Shown: positions 7,563 through 16,344 of the stretch, one piece after another
How positions within the stretch are numbered: position 1 is the first letter of the stretch
How the letters are laid out: every line of letters begins with the position of its first letter
Assembly (NCBI RefSeq): GCF_008933955.1
Contig: NZ_WBXO01000014.1
Coordinates: 1 to 58,248, forward strand
Source: Heliorestis acidaminivorans
GTDB taxonomy: Bacteria > Bacillota > Desulfitobacteriia > Heliobacteriales > Heliobacteriaceae
Direction: 5' to 3'
Length of the DNA: 58,248 nucleotides
The notes under the pieces: model-generated
What the model saw: the letters and a program-made list of their open reading frames with translations, nothing else
Told to the model about the DNA's origin: nothing
Database searches by the model: none
Position numbers and translations under genes: made by a program

Positions 7563-8420
7563 TTAAGCACCTTCACTTACGTAACCCCAACCTTCATTCA
7601 TGATCTTAGTCCTAATCTGAGGCCAGAAATAGAACATCTCATCACGAACGATAGAGAGAATATCTCTCTGCCAGTCATCTAGAAATGGACTTTTCACCAT
7701 TAGAAAAAGCAGTAGATCTTTTTTTGCTTTAACTAAGTTTTTATCAGAATCATTTGTAAGCTCTTCTTTTTCTGATTCCTTATCTGCAACCAAAGCATGG
7801 TTTTCTTTGTCCTGTGCAAGTAGTTTATCTAGTTGAAAGAGATCATCATAAATACCTTCAGACTTGTGATAATCCTTTTTGTCTTTCTTTTCTTGGATTG
7901 TTCTATAAAATGGATCAATATGTTCTTGAAGGGCCAAGGCTGAGTCTAAGTACTTTTCTACCTTCTCTCTCCCCTGCTCTATTTCATAGCGCCGTATACG
8001 TTCAGCTGATGAAGCCATAGACTCCACCATAAATCTTGATGTACCAGCAAAAGCGGCATTGTTCTTAAAGAAATCACAATGGGCTAGCACATGAGCGCTA
8101 ACCATTTCATTTTGAATAGGTTGATTACCTTCTAGCAAAAAAGCATAACAGGGATCGGAATTGATGACCAATTCATAGATTCGCGAAAGATTGTAGTCGT
8201 AGGACATTTTCATCTTCTGAAAAGTCTTGCCAAAAGACCAGTGAGCAAAGCGAGTAGGCATACCATAAGCACCAAAAGTATAGAGCACATCGGCTGGTAC
8301 AATTTCAAAGCGCATCTCGTAAAAATCTAGGTCAAAATCACCAGCAATTTTCATGATTTTAGGGATCGATTGAGTTAATCGATCTATATCCCGATCAATA
8401 GGACTTTTATGGGAATTCAT
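7563..8420 (-). pseudogene. spoVR: spoVR, 5' part only (truncated at the element junction)
   Basis: The protein matches SpoVR, a sporulation protein needed for a normal spore cortex, from its start through the conserved blocks FELVPADV-like, TRFAHWSFGK, ELVINSDPCYAFLLEGN, HVLAHCDFFKNN and WPQIRTKIMNEGW. SpoVR proteins normally have about 470 residues; this one has 285. Just after MNEGW the family sequence (normally ASYWH...) is replaced by seven unrelated residues and a stop, and the DNA beyond is the accessory region. The break is clean and in an otherwise undamaged gene. This fits insertion of the recombinase-bearing DNA into spoVR. If the insertion is excisable, the gene would be restored during sporulation; otherwise it is dead. 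Confidence 0.9.
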
Positions 8421-8510
8421 GAGTATCTACCTCCACCAAATTATCAGGCTGTTACTCAAAGATATGTTTGTCTCTGTCTGAACAATCTGGTAATAATTGA
8501 GATTTAACAA

Positions 8511-8549
8511 AAAAAGCCTTACTTCAGCACAAATCCGAAGTAAGGCTTT
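8511..8549 (-). terminator. Terminator of the iron transporter operon
   Basis: AAAGCCTTACTTC (8513-8525) pairs perfectly with GAAGTAAGGCTTT (8537-8549), with A/T runs on both sides. It follows the ABC operon that ends at 8559. Confidence 0.88.
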
Positions 8550-8558
8550 CTATATTCT

Positions 8559-9626
8559 TTATGAGAATTCTCTATCAGAACGAAGTACAGCTACAAAGTT
8601 GGGAAGCACCTTAAAACGTAATATTTCACCTTGTTGAACAATTTTTTCTGGATGAATATGCACGAGCAATTCTTGATTTGTACCTTTTTGGGTTACTGTA
8701 TCTACTACTGCATCAATCGATTCTCCCGTATAAGTCCATTGTTTTACTTTCCCTACAATAGAACCTTCAGGGTCTACTTCTAAGCTATCGGGGCGAATGG
8801 AGATATAACATTTTTCCCCTCTTGCTAAGTTGTGAGTATGATTACAGGGAACTTGACCAATCTCTGTTATTACAGACTGCCCATCGTCACCTATCTGTCC
8901 AGGCAATAAATTAGATTGACCGACGAAAGTAGCCACAAAAGGAGTCTCTGGATATTGATAAATCTCTCTCGGTGTGCCACTTTGTTGAATTACGCCATCT
9001 TTCATCACTACAATTCGGTCGGAGATGGCCAGAGCATCTTTTTGATCGTGCGTTACAAAGACGGCTGTAGCACCAGCATCTTTGATAATCTCCTTTACTT
9101 CTACACGCATCTGTACACGCAGTTCAGCATCAAGGTTGCTAAAAGGCTCATCAAGTAAGATAACTACAGGTTTTCGCGCTAATGCACGAGCTAAAGCAAC
9201 ACGCTGTTGCTGACCTCCTGATAATTCATGAGGAAAACGCTTTTCAAAACCTTGCAAGTTAACCACTTGTAGTACTTCCTGGACTCGGCCTTTTTTGTCA
9301 GTGCCTCGGTAGCCAAAACCGACGTTATCTATTACATTCAGATGCGGAAAGAGGGCATAATCTTGAAAAACCATGCCAATATCTCTTTTTTCTGGTGGAA
9401 TCCAGCTATCGCGATGACTGACCACACGATCACGCAAAGTAATTTTTCCTTGATCAGGCCGCTCGAAGCCAGCTATGAGACGTAAAGTTGTAGTTTTTCC
9501 ACAGCCACTAGGGCCTAGGAGGGTCAATATCTGACCTTTTTCTACGGACAGACAAAGACCTTGCACTGCCGCTTTTTCTGTTCCTGCGTACTTTTTGGTT
9601 ACCGATAATAGTTCTATATCAAACAA
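8559..9626 (-). CDS. Ferric-iron ABC transporter, ATP-binding subunit
   Basis: This is the ATPase of a FbpABC/FutABC-type Fe(III) importer. Walker A is GPSGCGKTT, the signature LSGGQQQRVALARAL, Walker B VVILLDEP and the H-loop FVTHDQKDAL. A TOBE-like C-terminal domain of about 120 residues follows, giving 355 residues, normal for the family. I prefer the TTG at 9626, which has GGAAGGTG six to eight bases upstream; the GTG three codons earlier would overlap that site. It is the last gene of a three-gene operon with the permease and binding protein. The substrate is assigned from operon composition and the binding-protein family. Confidence 0.9.
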   Translation of the reverse strand: MFDIELLSVTKKYAGTEKAAVQGLCLSVEKGQILTLLGPSGCGKTTTLRLIAGFERPDQGKITLRDRVVSHRDSWIPPEKRDIGMVFQDYALFPHLNVIDNVGFGYRGTDKKGRVQEVLQVVNLQGFEKRFPHELSGGQQQRVALARALARKPVVILLDEPFSNLDAELRVQMRVEVKEIIKDAGATAVFVTHDQKDALAISDRIVVMKDGVIQQSGTPREIYQYPETPFVATFVGQSNLLPGQIGDDGQSVITEIGQVPCNHTHNLARGEKCYISIRPDSLEVDPEGSIVGKVKQWTYTGESIDAVVDTVTQKGTNQELLVHIHPEKIVQQGEILRFKVLPNFVAVLRSDREFS

Positions 9627-9650
9627 AGCTGTCACCTTCCTTTTTCTACC

Positions 9651-11288
9651 CTAATACTTGCTCAACATCCAACGCAGAGGAATGATGGAAAGTAAAATCA
9701 AAAGCAAAGCCGCTGGTGCCGCAGTTTGATAAAATCCTTCGCTAGCATCAACCCAGATACGAACAGCTAGCGTGTCCATACCAGGAGGGCGCAGTAACAA
9801 AGTAGCGGGCAGTTCTTTCATGGCGCTGACAAAAACAAGAGCACCTCCAGCGAGCAGACCTGGTGTAACAAGTGGTAAGATCACTTTAACGATTACTTGC
9901 CAAGGTCGAAAACCTGAGATACGAGCCGCTTCATCAAGGCGCGGAGATACTTGGCTCAAAGCCGCATCAGCCGCTTGCATGTTTTGAGGTAAGAAGCGAA
10001 TCACATAAGCTGTAATGACTAGCGCCGCTGTTCCGTAAAGAAAGGGAATGTACTGGTTGAACAAAAAGATAATGCCGAGAGCAACGATCACACCGGGCAG
10101 AGCATAACCAGCGTAAGCTAGCTTATCTACCACAGTACTGACAATAGAAGGGTTACGCGATTTCATATAGACCACAGGGAGAGCTAGAAACATACATATT
10201 AAGCTAGCCATGCCGGCCATGTAAAAGCTGTTCCACGCAAAGCCCCAGAATCGTTGATCGATTACACCTTCTGTGAGGCCGACAGAAGCCCAGTAAGCAA
10301 GTACCGACAATGGGACAAAGACAGCAAGGCCAAAAATGATTGAAGCATAGGCAAGAAGTGGACCTTTCCACCAACCTAGCTCAATCAAGGGAGCTTGGCG
10401 AGGTGTCCCTTTGGACTGGTAAAAGCGCTGTTTCTCTCGCGTTTTTGCTTCGGCCCAGATAAAAAGGAGGGTGATCAAGATTAAAACGACACTTAAAATA
10501 GCGGCGGCCACTTGATCATAGTTACCCATCTGATAATAGATAGCCGCTGTAAAAGTGGTATAGCGCATCATAGCGACAAGACCAAAATCAGAGAGGACGT
10601 ACAAAGCAACTAAAATAGCACCGGCGCCGATAGCAGGTCGCAACAAGGGGAATACTGCTTTGATAAATACATGTCTATAAGAAAGGCCAGCAGCCCGCGC
10701 TGCTTCTTCATAATTTAAGTTGTATCGCTTTAAAGCGGCCGAAGTGATCAAGTAGACATAAGGGTAAGTAAACATGGTAAGGACAAAAACGACGCCCCAG
10801 AAGTCATAGATGTTAAATAAAGGAGCACCCAACCAGTCTCGTACCCAACCGCGTGGTCCAAAAATAATGATATATGTAATAGCGCCTACATAGGGCGGGA
10901 TAAGCAAAGGCAAAGCGAGCAACCATTGCCAGGTCTTGCGTCCAGGCAGATCTGTTCTTATGACTAACCAAGCTAGAGATAGGCCAATAACAATGGCAAA
11001 AAAAGTTACGACAATTGTAAGGCTCAAGGTGTTGTATAACAAAATAGGGATACGTGTATCGAGCAAGTTCAGCCAACGATCAACGCCCCCTTGAATGCCT
11101 CGGATAAAAACGTAGGAAAGAGGCACTAGCATAGCTAGGCCTGTAAGCAAGGAAACAAGTAAAAGAAAGGTCCCAGGCGGGTTACCTTTCCACAGGTTAA
11201 GCCAAAAACCAGAAAAGGCTCGAGTATATCGAGCCTGCTCCTGCTTGGTATTGACTTCTTTCATCATTTCTATTGGTGCTTTATTCAT
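9651..11288 (-). CDS. Ferric-iron ABC transporter, fused permease
   Basis: This 545-residue integral membrane protein is made of two binding-protein-dependent permease halves in tandem, typical of FbpB/SfuB iron permeases. About twelve hydrophobic segments are visible. Each half has an EAA-type loop that docks the ATPase (YEEAARAAGLSYRHVFIKAVFP cut short here as EEAARAAGLS, and DEAARISGFRPWQVIVKVIL in the second half). The ATG has AGGGGTTG upstream. It lies between the binding protein (85 bp upstream) and the ATPase (24 bp downstream). No defects were seen. Confidence 0.92.
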   Translation of the reverse strand: MNKAPIEMMKEVNTKQEQARYTRAFSGFWLNLWKGNPPGTFLLLVSLLTGLAMLVPLSYVFIRGIQGGVDRWLNLLDTRIPILLYNTLSLTIVVTFFAIVIGLSLAWLVIRTDLPGRKTWQWLLALPLLIPPYVGAITYIIIFGPRGWVRDWLGAPLFNIYDFWGVVFVLTMFTYPYVYLITSAALKRYNLNYEEAARAAGLSYRHVFIKAVFPLLRPAIGAGAILVALYVLSDFGLVAMMRYTTFTAAIYYQMGNYDQVAAAILSVVLILITLLFIWAEAKTREKQRFYQSKGTPRQAPLIELGWWKGPLLAYASIIFGLAVFVPLSVLAYWASVGLTEGVIDQRFWGFAWNSFYMAGMASLICMFLALPVVYMKSRNPSIVSTVVDKLAYAGYALPGVIVALGIIFLFNQYIPFLYGTAALVITAYVIRFLPQNMQAADAALSQVSPRLDEAARISGFRPWQVIVKVILPLVTPGLLAGGALVFVSAMKELPATLLLRPPGMDTLAVRIWVDASEGFYQTAAPAALLLILLSIIPLRWMLSKY

Positions 11289-11373
11289 GTCTTACAACCC
11301 CTAAGAAGTCAGACTTTTATGAGTCTGTGAGTCAACTTTCTATCACATTGCTATCAATTATTGATTATTAATT

Positions 11374-12435
11374 CTAAAGATCTAAGTCTAGACCGGCCTC
11401 TTCAATAAGCTTTTTCACGTCTACCCAGACAGGACCTAACTCTTGTAGTGGCATATCCATAACTTTGTATTCATCGATTCTCATAGCAATTGGATTAGCT
11501 TCTACAGCTGGATTCAGAGGTACTTCCATGCTCTCATAAGCAAAGAATTTTTGTTGTTCTGCTTCTAAGATCCAGTCGATGAACTTTCTCGCATTCGCTT
11601 CGTTAGGAGCACCTTTGATTAAGGCAACACCAGCGGCGTTTACAAATGCGCCCATACCGTCAGCACCTTGGTCAGGATAGATAGCGCCAACATTATTATC
11701 TTTGTCTTCGCTTAATTGCTGATGGAAATAATAATTATTAACAAGACCAAACTTAAACTCACCAGCGCCAACGGAGCGACGGACATCGCCGTGACCGTTT
11801 ACAACTGCACCAGCATTTCCACGGACCTTTTCAATCCATTCTTTAGTCTTCTCATCACCCCACTCAGCACGAAGGGCAGCAATATGAGCAACCATCGAAC
11901 TGTTACCACCGCGAGTGATCATGAATTCTCCTGCCCACTTGGGATCAGTAAGCTCCCAAAGCGTCTTGGGTATTTCTTCTTCAGAGATCAAATCTTTGTT
12001 ATACATGAGTACACGTGTCCGCGCAGATAGTCCTACCCAAGAACCATCTTCCGCTCTGTACATTGGATCGATAATATTCAAAGCTTGAGAAGTATTGCCT
12101 TGCAGTAATCCTTCTAAGCGCAAGTATTCCATAGCACCAGTATCGTTAGAGAAGAAAACATCAGCTTGTACATTGTTTTTCTCTTCCATGATTCTGTTGA
12201 CACTGCTTTCACCTGCAGAAAGCAGTTTTACTTCAATTCCTGTTTCTTCTGCAAAGCTATCGAGTAGTGGTTGTACGAACCGTTCATTTCTAGCTGAATA
12301 GATAACTAGTTCTTTCGTCTCCTCTAAAGCATCCGAGCCTGTTGTCGTGGCTGGTTGTGATGATGAACAACCTGATACAAGTAGTGCTGTACCTAGAAAA
12401 GCAGTTGCGAGCACTTTTCCCAAAGATTTTTTCAT
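11374..12435 (-). CDS. Ferric-iron ABC transporter, substrate-binding lipoprotein
   Basis: This 353-residue extracytoplasmic solute-binding protein has a lipoprotein signal (LLVSGC, lipidated Cys at residue 23). The mature part begins with LVIYSARNERFVQPLLDSF, typical of the FbpA/FutA Fe(III)-binding family. The two lobes and the Tyr-rich hinge region (NNYYFHQQL) that usually coordinates ferric iron are present. The gene is first in the operon, behind a clear promoter and a perfect inverted repeat at the likely transcription start. Iron is the likely substrate; other trivalent-metal or sulfonate ligands are less likely. Confidence 0.9.
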   Translation of the reverse strand: MKKSLGKVLATAFLGTALLVSGCSSSQPATTTGSDALEETKELVIYSARNERFVQPLLDSFAEETGIEVKLLSAGESSVNRIMEEKNNVQADVFFSNDTGAMEYLRLEGLLQGNTSQALNIIDPMYRAEDGSWVGLSARTRVLMYNKDLISEEEIPKTLWELTDPKWAGEFMITRGGNSSMVAHIAALRAEWGDEKTKEWIEKVRGNAGAVVNGHGDVRRSVGAGEFKFGLVNNYYFHQQLSEDKDNNVGAIYPDQGADGMGAFVNAAGVALIKGAPNEANARKFIDWILEAEQQKFFAYESMEVPLNPAVEANPIAMRIDEYKVMDMPLQELGPVWVDVKKLIEEAGLDLDL

Positions 12436-12494
12436 TGGTCTTAAAACCTCCTGAAATTTCGATTGTTATGTAGACTTACTGGAAAGAGCTTGTT

Positions 12495-12577
12495 GTAAAC
12501 GAAAATAAGTTTCCTTCTCTTTTGAGATTGATTTTCGTTTACTTCTATATAGTAGTATTAATAACCACTTAAGTCAA
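12495..12577 (-). promoter_or_regulatory. Promoter with a perfect inverted repeat at the start site of the iron operon
   Basis: On the minus strand TTGACT (12577-12572) and TACTAT (12554-12549) are 17 bases apart. The predicted start is near 12542. GTAAACGAAAAT at 12495-12506 and its exact complement at 12531-12542 form a 12-bp inverted repeat with a 24-base spacer beginning at that start site. It could be a repressor operator or a hairpin in the leader. It does not match the classical Fur box. Confidence 0.6.
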
Positions 12578-12587
12578 CAGCTTTTTT

Positions 12588-12622
12588 CATAAAAAAAAGC
12601 TACTGACGTTATCAATCAGTAG
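12588..12622 (-). terminator. Terminator after the response regulator-GGDEF gene
   Basis: CTACTGA at 12600-12606 pairs with TCAGTAG at 12616-12622. The minus-strand product ends in eight T residues. Confidence 0.8.
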
Positions 12623-12661
12623 TCTCTTTTTGGTAATTGTTTTTTTGATATTATGTAAAAG

Positions 12662-13570
12662 TCAATTTATCTCTACTCGATTTCGACCCTTTTTCTTAGC
12701 ATTGTATAGTGCGCGATCAGCTCTTTCTAACAGGGATTGTATAGTATCGTCTACTCCTTTATATTCTGCAATGCCGAAACTTGCTGTGACAGGAATCATT
12801 AGCTCTTTCGAGATAGCAACAGGTTCTTGCCCTAAAATCTTGCGAAGCTTTTCAGCCAAATGGCTAGCACCTGTAATATCTGTCTCTGGTGCAATAACAC
12901 AAAACTCTTCCCCACCAAAACGACAAACTGTATCGATGGAGCGCACTTTCAGTTGTAAGCGTCCTGCAACGTGAATAAGGATCTTGTCTCCTATAAGATG
13001 ACCATGGGTATCATTAATCTGCTTAAAGAAATCAATATCAAGAAGCAAGATAGAAAAGGTATTGCCATAGCGCTTTACACGTGCTAGTTCTTCCGTCATT
13101 TTTTGGTCTAGATACTGACGATTGTAAAGACCAGTAAGGAAGTCTCGAAGCGAATCTGCTCTAATTATAGTTTCTCTTCGTTTTAATTTGTCAATTGATC
13201 TTTTATAACGCAAAGCAAGTTCCAAACGCATTAGCATTTCATCATAGTCTAGTGGCTTGAGTAAGTAGTCAAAAGCGCCTAGCTTAAAAGCCTCTATTTT
13301 ATCTTCTTTGTTGTTACTTCCAGAAGCAAAGATAATTTCTATCTTTTTCGTGCTCAAATCTTCTTTTAGCTGGTTCACTAACTCTAAACCACTTAATCCT
13401 GGTAACACTAGATCACAGATAATAAGATCTGGATCAAAGCTTCTGGCCATAGAAAGACCTTCATGACCATTGCGAGCAACATTAACGTGATAGCCCTGAC
13501 AGGAAAGTAGATCGAGCATAATTCTTCCCTCTAAAGAAGAGTCGTTGATGATCAATATCTTTTGGCGCAA
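12662..13570 (-). CDS. Response regulator with GGDEF diguanylate cyclase domain
   Basis: An N-terminal receiver domain (phospho-acceptor Asp in LIICDLVLPG) is fused to a GGDEF domain with the intact motif GGEEF, so c-di-GMP synthesis is likely. An RxxD inhibition site (RSID) sits five residues before GGEEF, indicating product feedback. Total length is about 302 residues. The TTG at 13570 has GTAGGTGA upstream; the GTG at 13579 overlaps that site and is less likely. The gene is preceded by a promoter, a structured leader and a hairpin terminator, which implies premature-termination control. The HD-GYP gene just upstream on the same strand would degrade the same messenger. Confidence 0.92.
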   Translation of the reverse strand: MRQKILIINDSSLEGRIMLDLLSCQGYHVNVARNGHEGLSMARSFDPDLIICDLVLPGLSGLELVNQLKEDLSTKKIEIIFASGSNNKEDKIEAFKLGAFDYLLKPLDYDEMLMRLELALRYKRSIDKLKRRETIIRADSLRDFLTGLYNRQYLDQKMTEELARVKRYGNTFSILLLDIDFFKQINDTHGHLIGDKILIHVAGRLQLKVRSIDTVCRFGGEEFCVIAPETDITGASHLAEKLRKILGQEPVAISKELMIPVTASFGIAEYKGVDDTIQSLLERADRALYNAKKKGRNRVEIN

Positions 13571-13599
13571 ACAATTCACCTACCCAAGCATAAAATAGG

Positions 13600-13631
13600 A
13601 AAAGGGTCTGCTTATAAAAGCAGACCCTTTT
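13600..13631 (-). terminator. Hairpin terminator between structured leader and the GGDEF gene
   Basis: AAAAGGGTCTGC at 13600-13611 pairs perfectly over 12 bp with 13620-13631, with an eight-base loop. It lies 30 bases before the GGDEF start, in position to abort transcription. Confidence 0.85.
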
Positions 13632-13740
13632 CCCTGGTCCAATAAACCATAATCTCCGGAGGACCAGCCAAACGTCCTGCCGTCCCTCATATTCCCCTGC
13701 AAGTGCAGGTATCGTTTACAGCCAGTTGGCCGCTCCTCTT
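13632..13740 (-). ncRNA. Structured leader RNA or small RNA upstream of the GGDEF gene
   Basis: Transcription from the promoter at 13747-13775 would begin near 13740 and run through about 110 structured bases to the 12-bp terminator hairpin. Visible helices are a 7-bp stem joining 13634-13640 with 13661-13667 and a hairpin at 13696-13709 with a four-base loop. A third possible stem joins GAGGA near the 5' end to TCCTC at about 13656-13661, and it competes with the 7-bp stem. I compared it with the conserved cores of common riboswitches, including both c-di-GMP classes, and saw no match. It is either a riboswitch-like attenuator of the GGDEF gene or a free-standing sRNA. Confidence 0.5.
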
Positions 13741-13746
13741 GTTTAT

Positions 13747-13775
13747 AGTATATATTGATCTTGTTATAAAGTCAA
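13747..13775 (-). promoter_or_regulatory. Sigma-A-type promoter for the structured leader
   Basis: TTGACT (13775-13770) and TATACT (13752-13747) are separated by exactly 17 bases, close to consensus. Confidence 0.75.
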
Positions 13776-13788
13776 CATGCTTTTGATG

Positions 13789-14898
13789 TTAAATATTTCC
13801 GTAAAGCACTCGTTCAATCATTAGATCGGTCCGTTCTTTTAAATGTATCAAATAGGGGCTTACAATTTTTTCTCCCCCTTCGTTTTCAGTAACTAAAACA
13901 GTAGGCTGTAGCGGTGCATTATCGTAAAACTGAACCACGTAGCCTTCTACACCGTTAGAAAGACGAACTCGAGTATTAAGCATGAGATCGCGCAATCTAT
14001 CAAGAAAAACGAAAACAATATGTTTATCAAGATGATCACGAGCCTGGTTGGTAAGTATATCAGTGGCACGTATATGATCTAAACGTCCTCGATAAGAACG
14101 ATTCGTTGTCAGAGCAGAGTAAACATCTGCTACTGCAATAATTCGTGCATAGAGATGTATTTTGGCGTATTTTAATTTATAGGGATAACCCTCTCCGTTG
14201 CACCATTCATGATGCTGAAGAATACAACATGATTCTTCATGAGAAAGAGATAAATTCTGCTCTTCAAATAAGGACATGCCTATTTCTGGGTGTTTCTTGA
14301 TCAAGCGATACTCTTCTTCGTCTAGCTTACCTTTCTTGTTAAGCACTTCTAAGGGGATATGTATTTTACCAATATCATGAAGAATCGCACCTGTTGCCAG
14401 CACCTGTAATTCCGACTCTGTTAATCCTAGATTAAGTCCAATCATAGTACTAAGCAAACAAACATCTACTGAGTGATGGAGGGTGTAGTCATCAGAATCC
14501 CATAATCTAGAAAGCCGAAGTCCTACCTTTTCATCTTGTACGATCTGAGTTACCAAGTTGTTTGTGGTATGCCTTATCTTCTGTTCGTTAAAACCATGGC
14601 CTTCTCGAAAGTCTAGAAAAACATCGCGCACAGTTTCTATAGATTGCTGAAAAAGGAGCTGATTTTGTGCTTGTTTGGAGGTATGGTTAAGAGAGTTTGG
14701 TTGTTTGTTATCTCGCCTCTTCTTCCCTGCCAAAACGCCCGTATCTTCCCATTTTAGTATTTGTTGAAAAATAGTCTCCGTAAGTACTGTATCTTTGGGA
14801 ATCAGCAAGCGTCCTGTGAGTGTATAAACATCTATATCTAAAATGTCTCCTGCTTTATATCGATTTGATAAAACCTTATTTTTCTCGGGAAATTGCAT
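13789..14898 (-). CDS. HD-GYP domain phosphodiesterase
   Basis: This protein of about 369 residues has a central HD-GYP domain: HHSVDVCLLS, the metal-binding LHDIGK, KKHPEIG, HHEWCNGEGYP, and the ARIIAVADVYSALTTNRSYR block. These residues are those used for c-di-GMP hydrolysis, so activity is likely. The N-terminal 90 residues resemble a DUF3391-like regulatory region. The ATG at 14898 has GAAGGG six bases upstream. It lies just upstream of the GGDEF regulator on the same strand but is separated from it by an independent promoter and terminator, so the two are probably regulated differently. Confidence 0.9.
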   Translation of the reverse strand: MQFPEKNKVLSNRYKAGDILDIDVYTLTGRLLIPKDTVLTETIFQQILKWEDTGVLAGKKRRDNKQPNSLNHTSKQAQNQLLFQQSIETVRDVFLDFREGHGFNEQKIRHTTNNLVTQIVQDEKVGLRLSRLWDSDDYTLHHSVDVCLLSTMIGLNLGLTESELQVLATGAILHDIGKIHIPLEVLNKKGKLDEEEYRLIKKHPEIGMSLFEEQNLSLSHEESCCILQHHEWCNGEGYPYKLKYAKIHLYARIIAVADVYSALTTNRSYRGRLDHIRATDILTNQARDHLDKHIVFVFLDRLRDLMLNTRVRLSNGVEGYVVQFYDNAPLQPTVLVTENEGGEKIVSPYLIHLKERTDLMIERVLYGNI

Positions 14899-15017
14899 CT
14901 TTATCCCTTCTCTCATTGACCATCAACTTATAGCTTGCAAGGCTTACATGTTTTACAAACCTTCTACTTTGTGACAATTGGTTTATTCGACAGGTTTATT
15001 TCAAAACCCTCTATAAA

Positions 15018-16301
15018 TCATCTAGATGTTTTCCAAAAGCGAACTAAGCCTGTTATAGCGGCGGCAGCGGCGCCAATAGATATAATACCCATAGCACCTT
15101 GGACAAAAGGCTCAATCAACCTAACATAGTCGCCTTGTACTAGAGTATAAGTTGCTTGGAAAAAGAAAAGTCCTGGTAGGAGAGGTATAATGCCTCCTAT
15201 GACAAACAAGGTAACAGGCACTTTGTAGTACCGTGCCATTATTTCACTTAAAATTACGACAGCTAAAGTTCCCCAGAACATACCCATAATAGGCGTGCTG
15301 CCTAGTAATATAGTTAAAACTAGAACACTGCGACCAATCAGCCCTGCCAAACCAGAAGCTAAAACGGTATTGTGAGGCGTATTTAAGGCCATGGAGAAAA
15401 AGGCCGCAATCATAAAACCAAAAAGCATCTCCATTGCGAAACCATGGGATGCTTTGGTTGTTACTTCCTCAATGTAGCCATTTCCTAAGGTGGCTAAGAC
15501 CATACCTGCGCCACCAAAGAGTGCTACTGTTAAGCCTGTTGCCTCTAGACCACGGATAGCTCCAGCAAGCAGATCACCAGCTACGATATCTCGAACAGAG
15601 TTAACCATATAGGCACCAGGAAAAGCTGATAGTAATAAGCCAATCATAATGGGCACCATTTGCACATCGAGCATTGTTTTGGTCAATAATACCAAGACCA
15701 TACCAAATGCACCTAGCGCAAATTCTCGAAGAAAAGGTGTATTCATAAAGAATTTAGATTTAAACATGAAAAATCTAAGTAGCCCACTTACTAGTAAAGC
15801 CACAGCAAATTCCAAGCCTTTACCGCCGTTGAGTAAAGCTAAAATGGCGGCAACTAAAGAAATACAGAAAATTTGCCAATACCAGGGATAAGGTTCTTTC
15901 TGCTTTTCTATATTTTCAAGTTGTAGAAGAGCCGATTCTACAGACATTTTCCCTTGTGAAAACTGACGAGCCAAATCGTTTACTTCCGATATTCTACGCA
16001 GATTTATGGCTCGTTTAAAAACACGCCGCACTGCTGTGCGAGGCTCTTCATCATGGGTGTAGCCTATGAACAATCCTGTAGGCGTGCAGTAGCTTTGCAC
16101 TTCTTTTAAGTGTAAAGCTTTGCCTAGCCGAACAATAGTTTCTTCAACTCTATAAATCTCTGCCCCTGATTCCATTAAGATGCGACCACTTCGTATTAAT
16201 AGTGTAAGCGACTTGTCCAAGGCTCTTATGCACTGCCTTTCCCATGTAAATAAAAAAAGCCCTTCTGCCTCTATACCTTCAGAAGAGCCTTCTTCCTTCA
16301 T
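15018..16301 (-). CDS. ThrE-type threonine/serine exporter, fused form
   Basis: This 427-residue membrane protein joins the two parts of the threonine/serine exporter family. A soluble N-terminal domain has the conserved LMESGAEIYRVEETI and SYCTPTGLFIG blocks. It is followed by about ten membrane helices covering the YjjP-like and YjjB-like (DUF3815) halves, with FPGAYMVNSVRDI-type conserved loops. It probably exports small hydroxy-amino acids or related metabolites. No ribosome binding site is obvious at the ATG used here, so the first 20 or so residues are uncertain. It stands between signalling genes on the same strand with no clear link to them. Confidence 0.85.
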   Translation of the reverse strand: MKEEGSSEGIEAEGLFLFTWERQCIRALDKSLTLLIRSGRILMESGAEIYRVEETIVRLGKALHLKEVQSYCTPTGLFIGYTHDEEPRTAVRRVFKRAINLRRISEVNDLARQFSQGKMSVESALLQLENIEKQKEPYPWYWQIFCISLVAAILALLNGGKGLEFAVALLVSGLLRFFMFKSKFFMNTPFLREFALGAFGMVLVLLTKTMLDVQMVPIMIGLLLSAFPGAYMVNSVRDIVAGDLLAGAIRGLEATGLTVALFGGAGMVLATLGNGYIEEVTTKASHGFAMEMLFGFMIAAFFSMALNTPHNTVLASGLAGLIGRSVLVLTILLGSTPIMGMFWGTLAVVILSEIMARYYKVPVTLFVIGGIIPLLPGLFFFQATYTLVQGDYVRLIEPFVQGAMGIISIGAAAAAITGLVRFWKTSR

Positions 16302-16344
16302 CCATCATATGTGATCGTCGATAACATTTCAATCATCTTATTTC

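Noticed and set aside
12480..12580. Fur box upstream of the iron transporter
   Set aside because: The inverted repeat GTAAACGAAAAT does not match the GATAATGAT-type consensus.
13632..13740. c-di-GMP riboswitch
   Set aside because: Neither the GEMM-I nor the c-di-GMP-II conserved core is visible; only the neighbouring genes suggested it.
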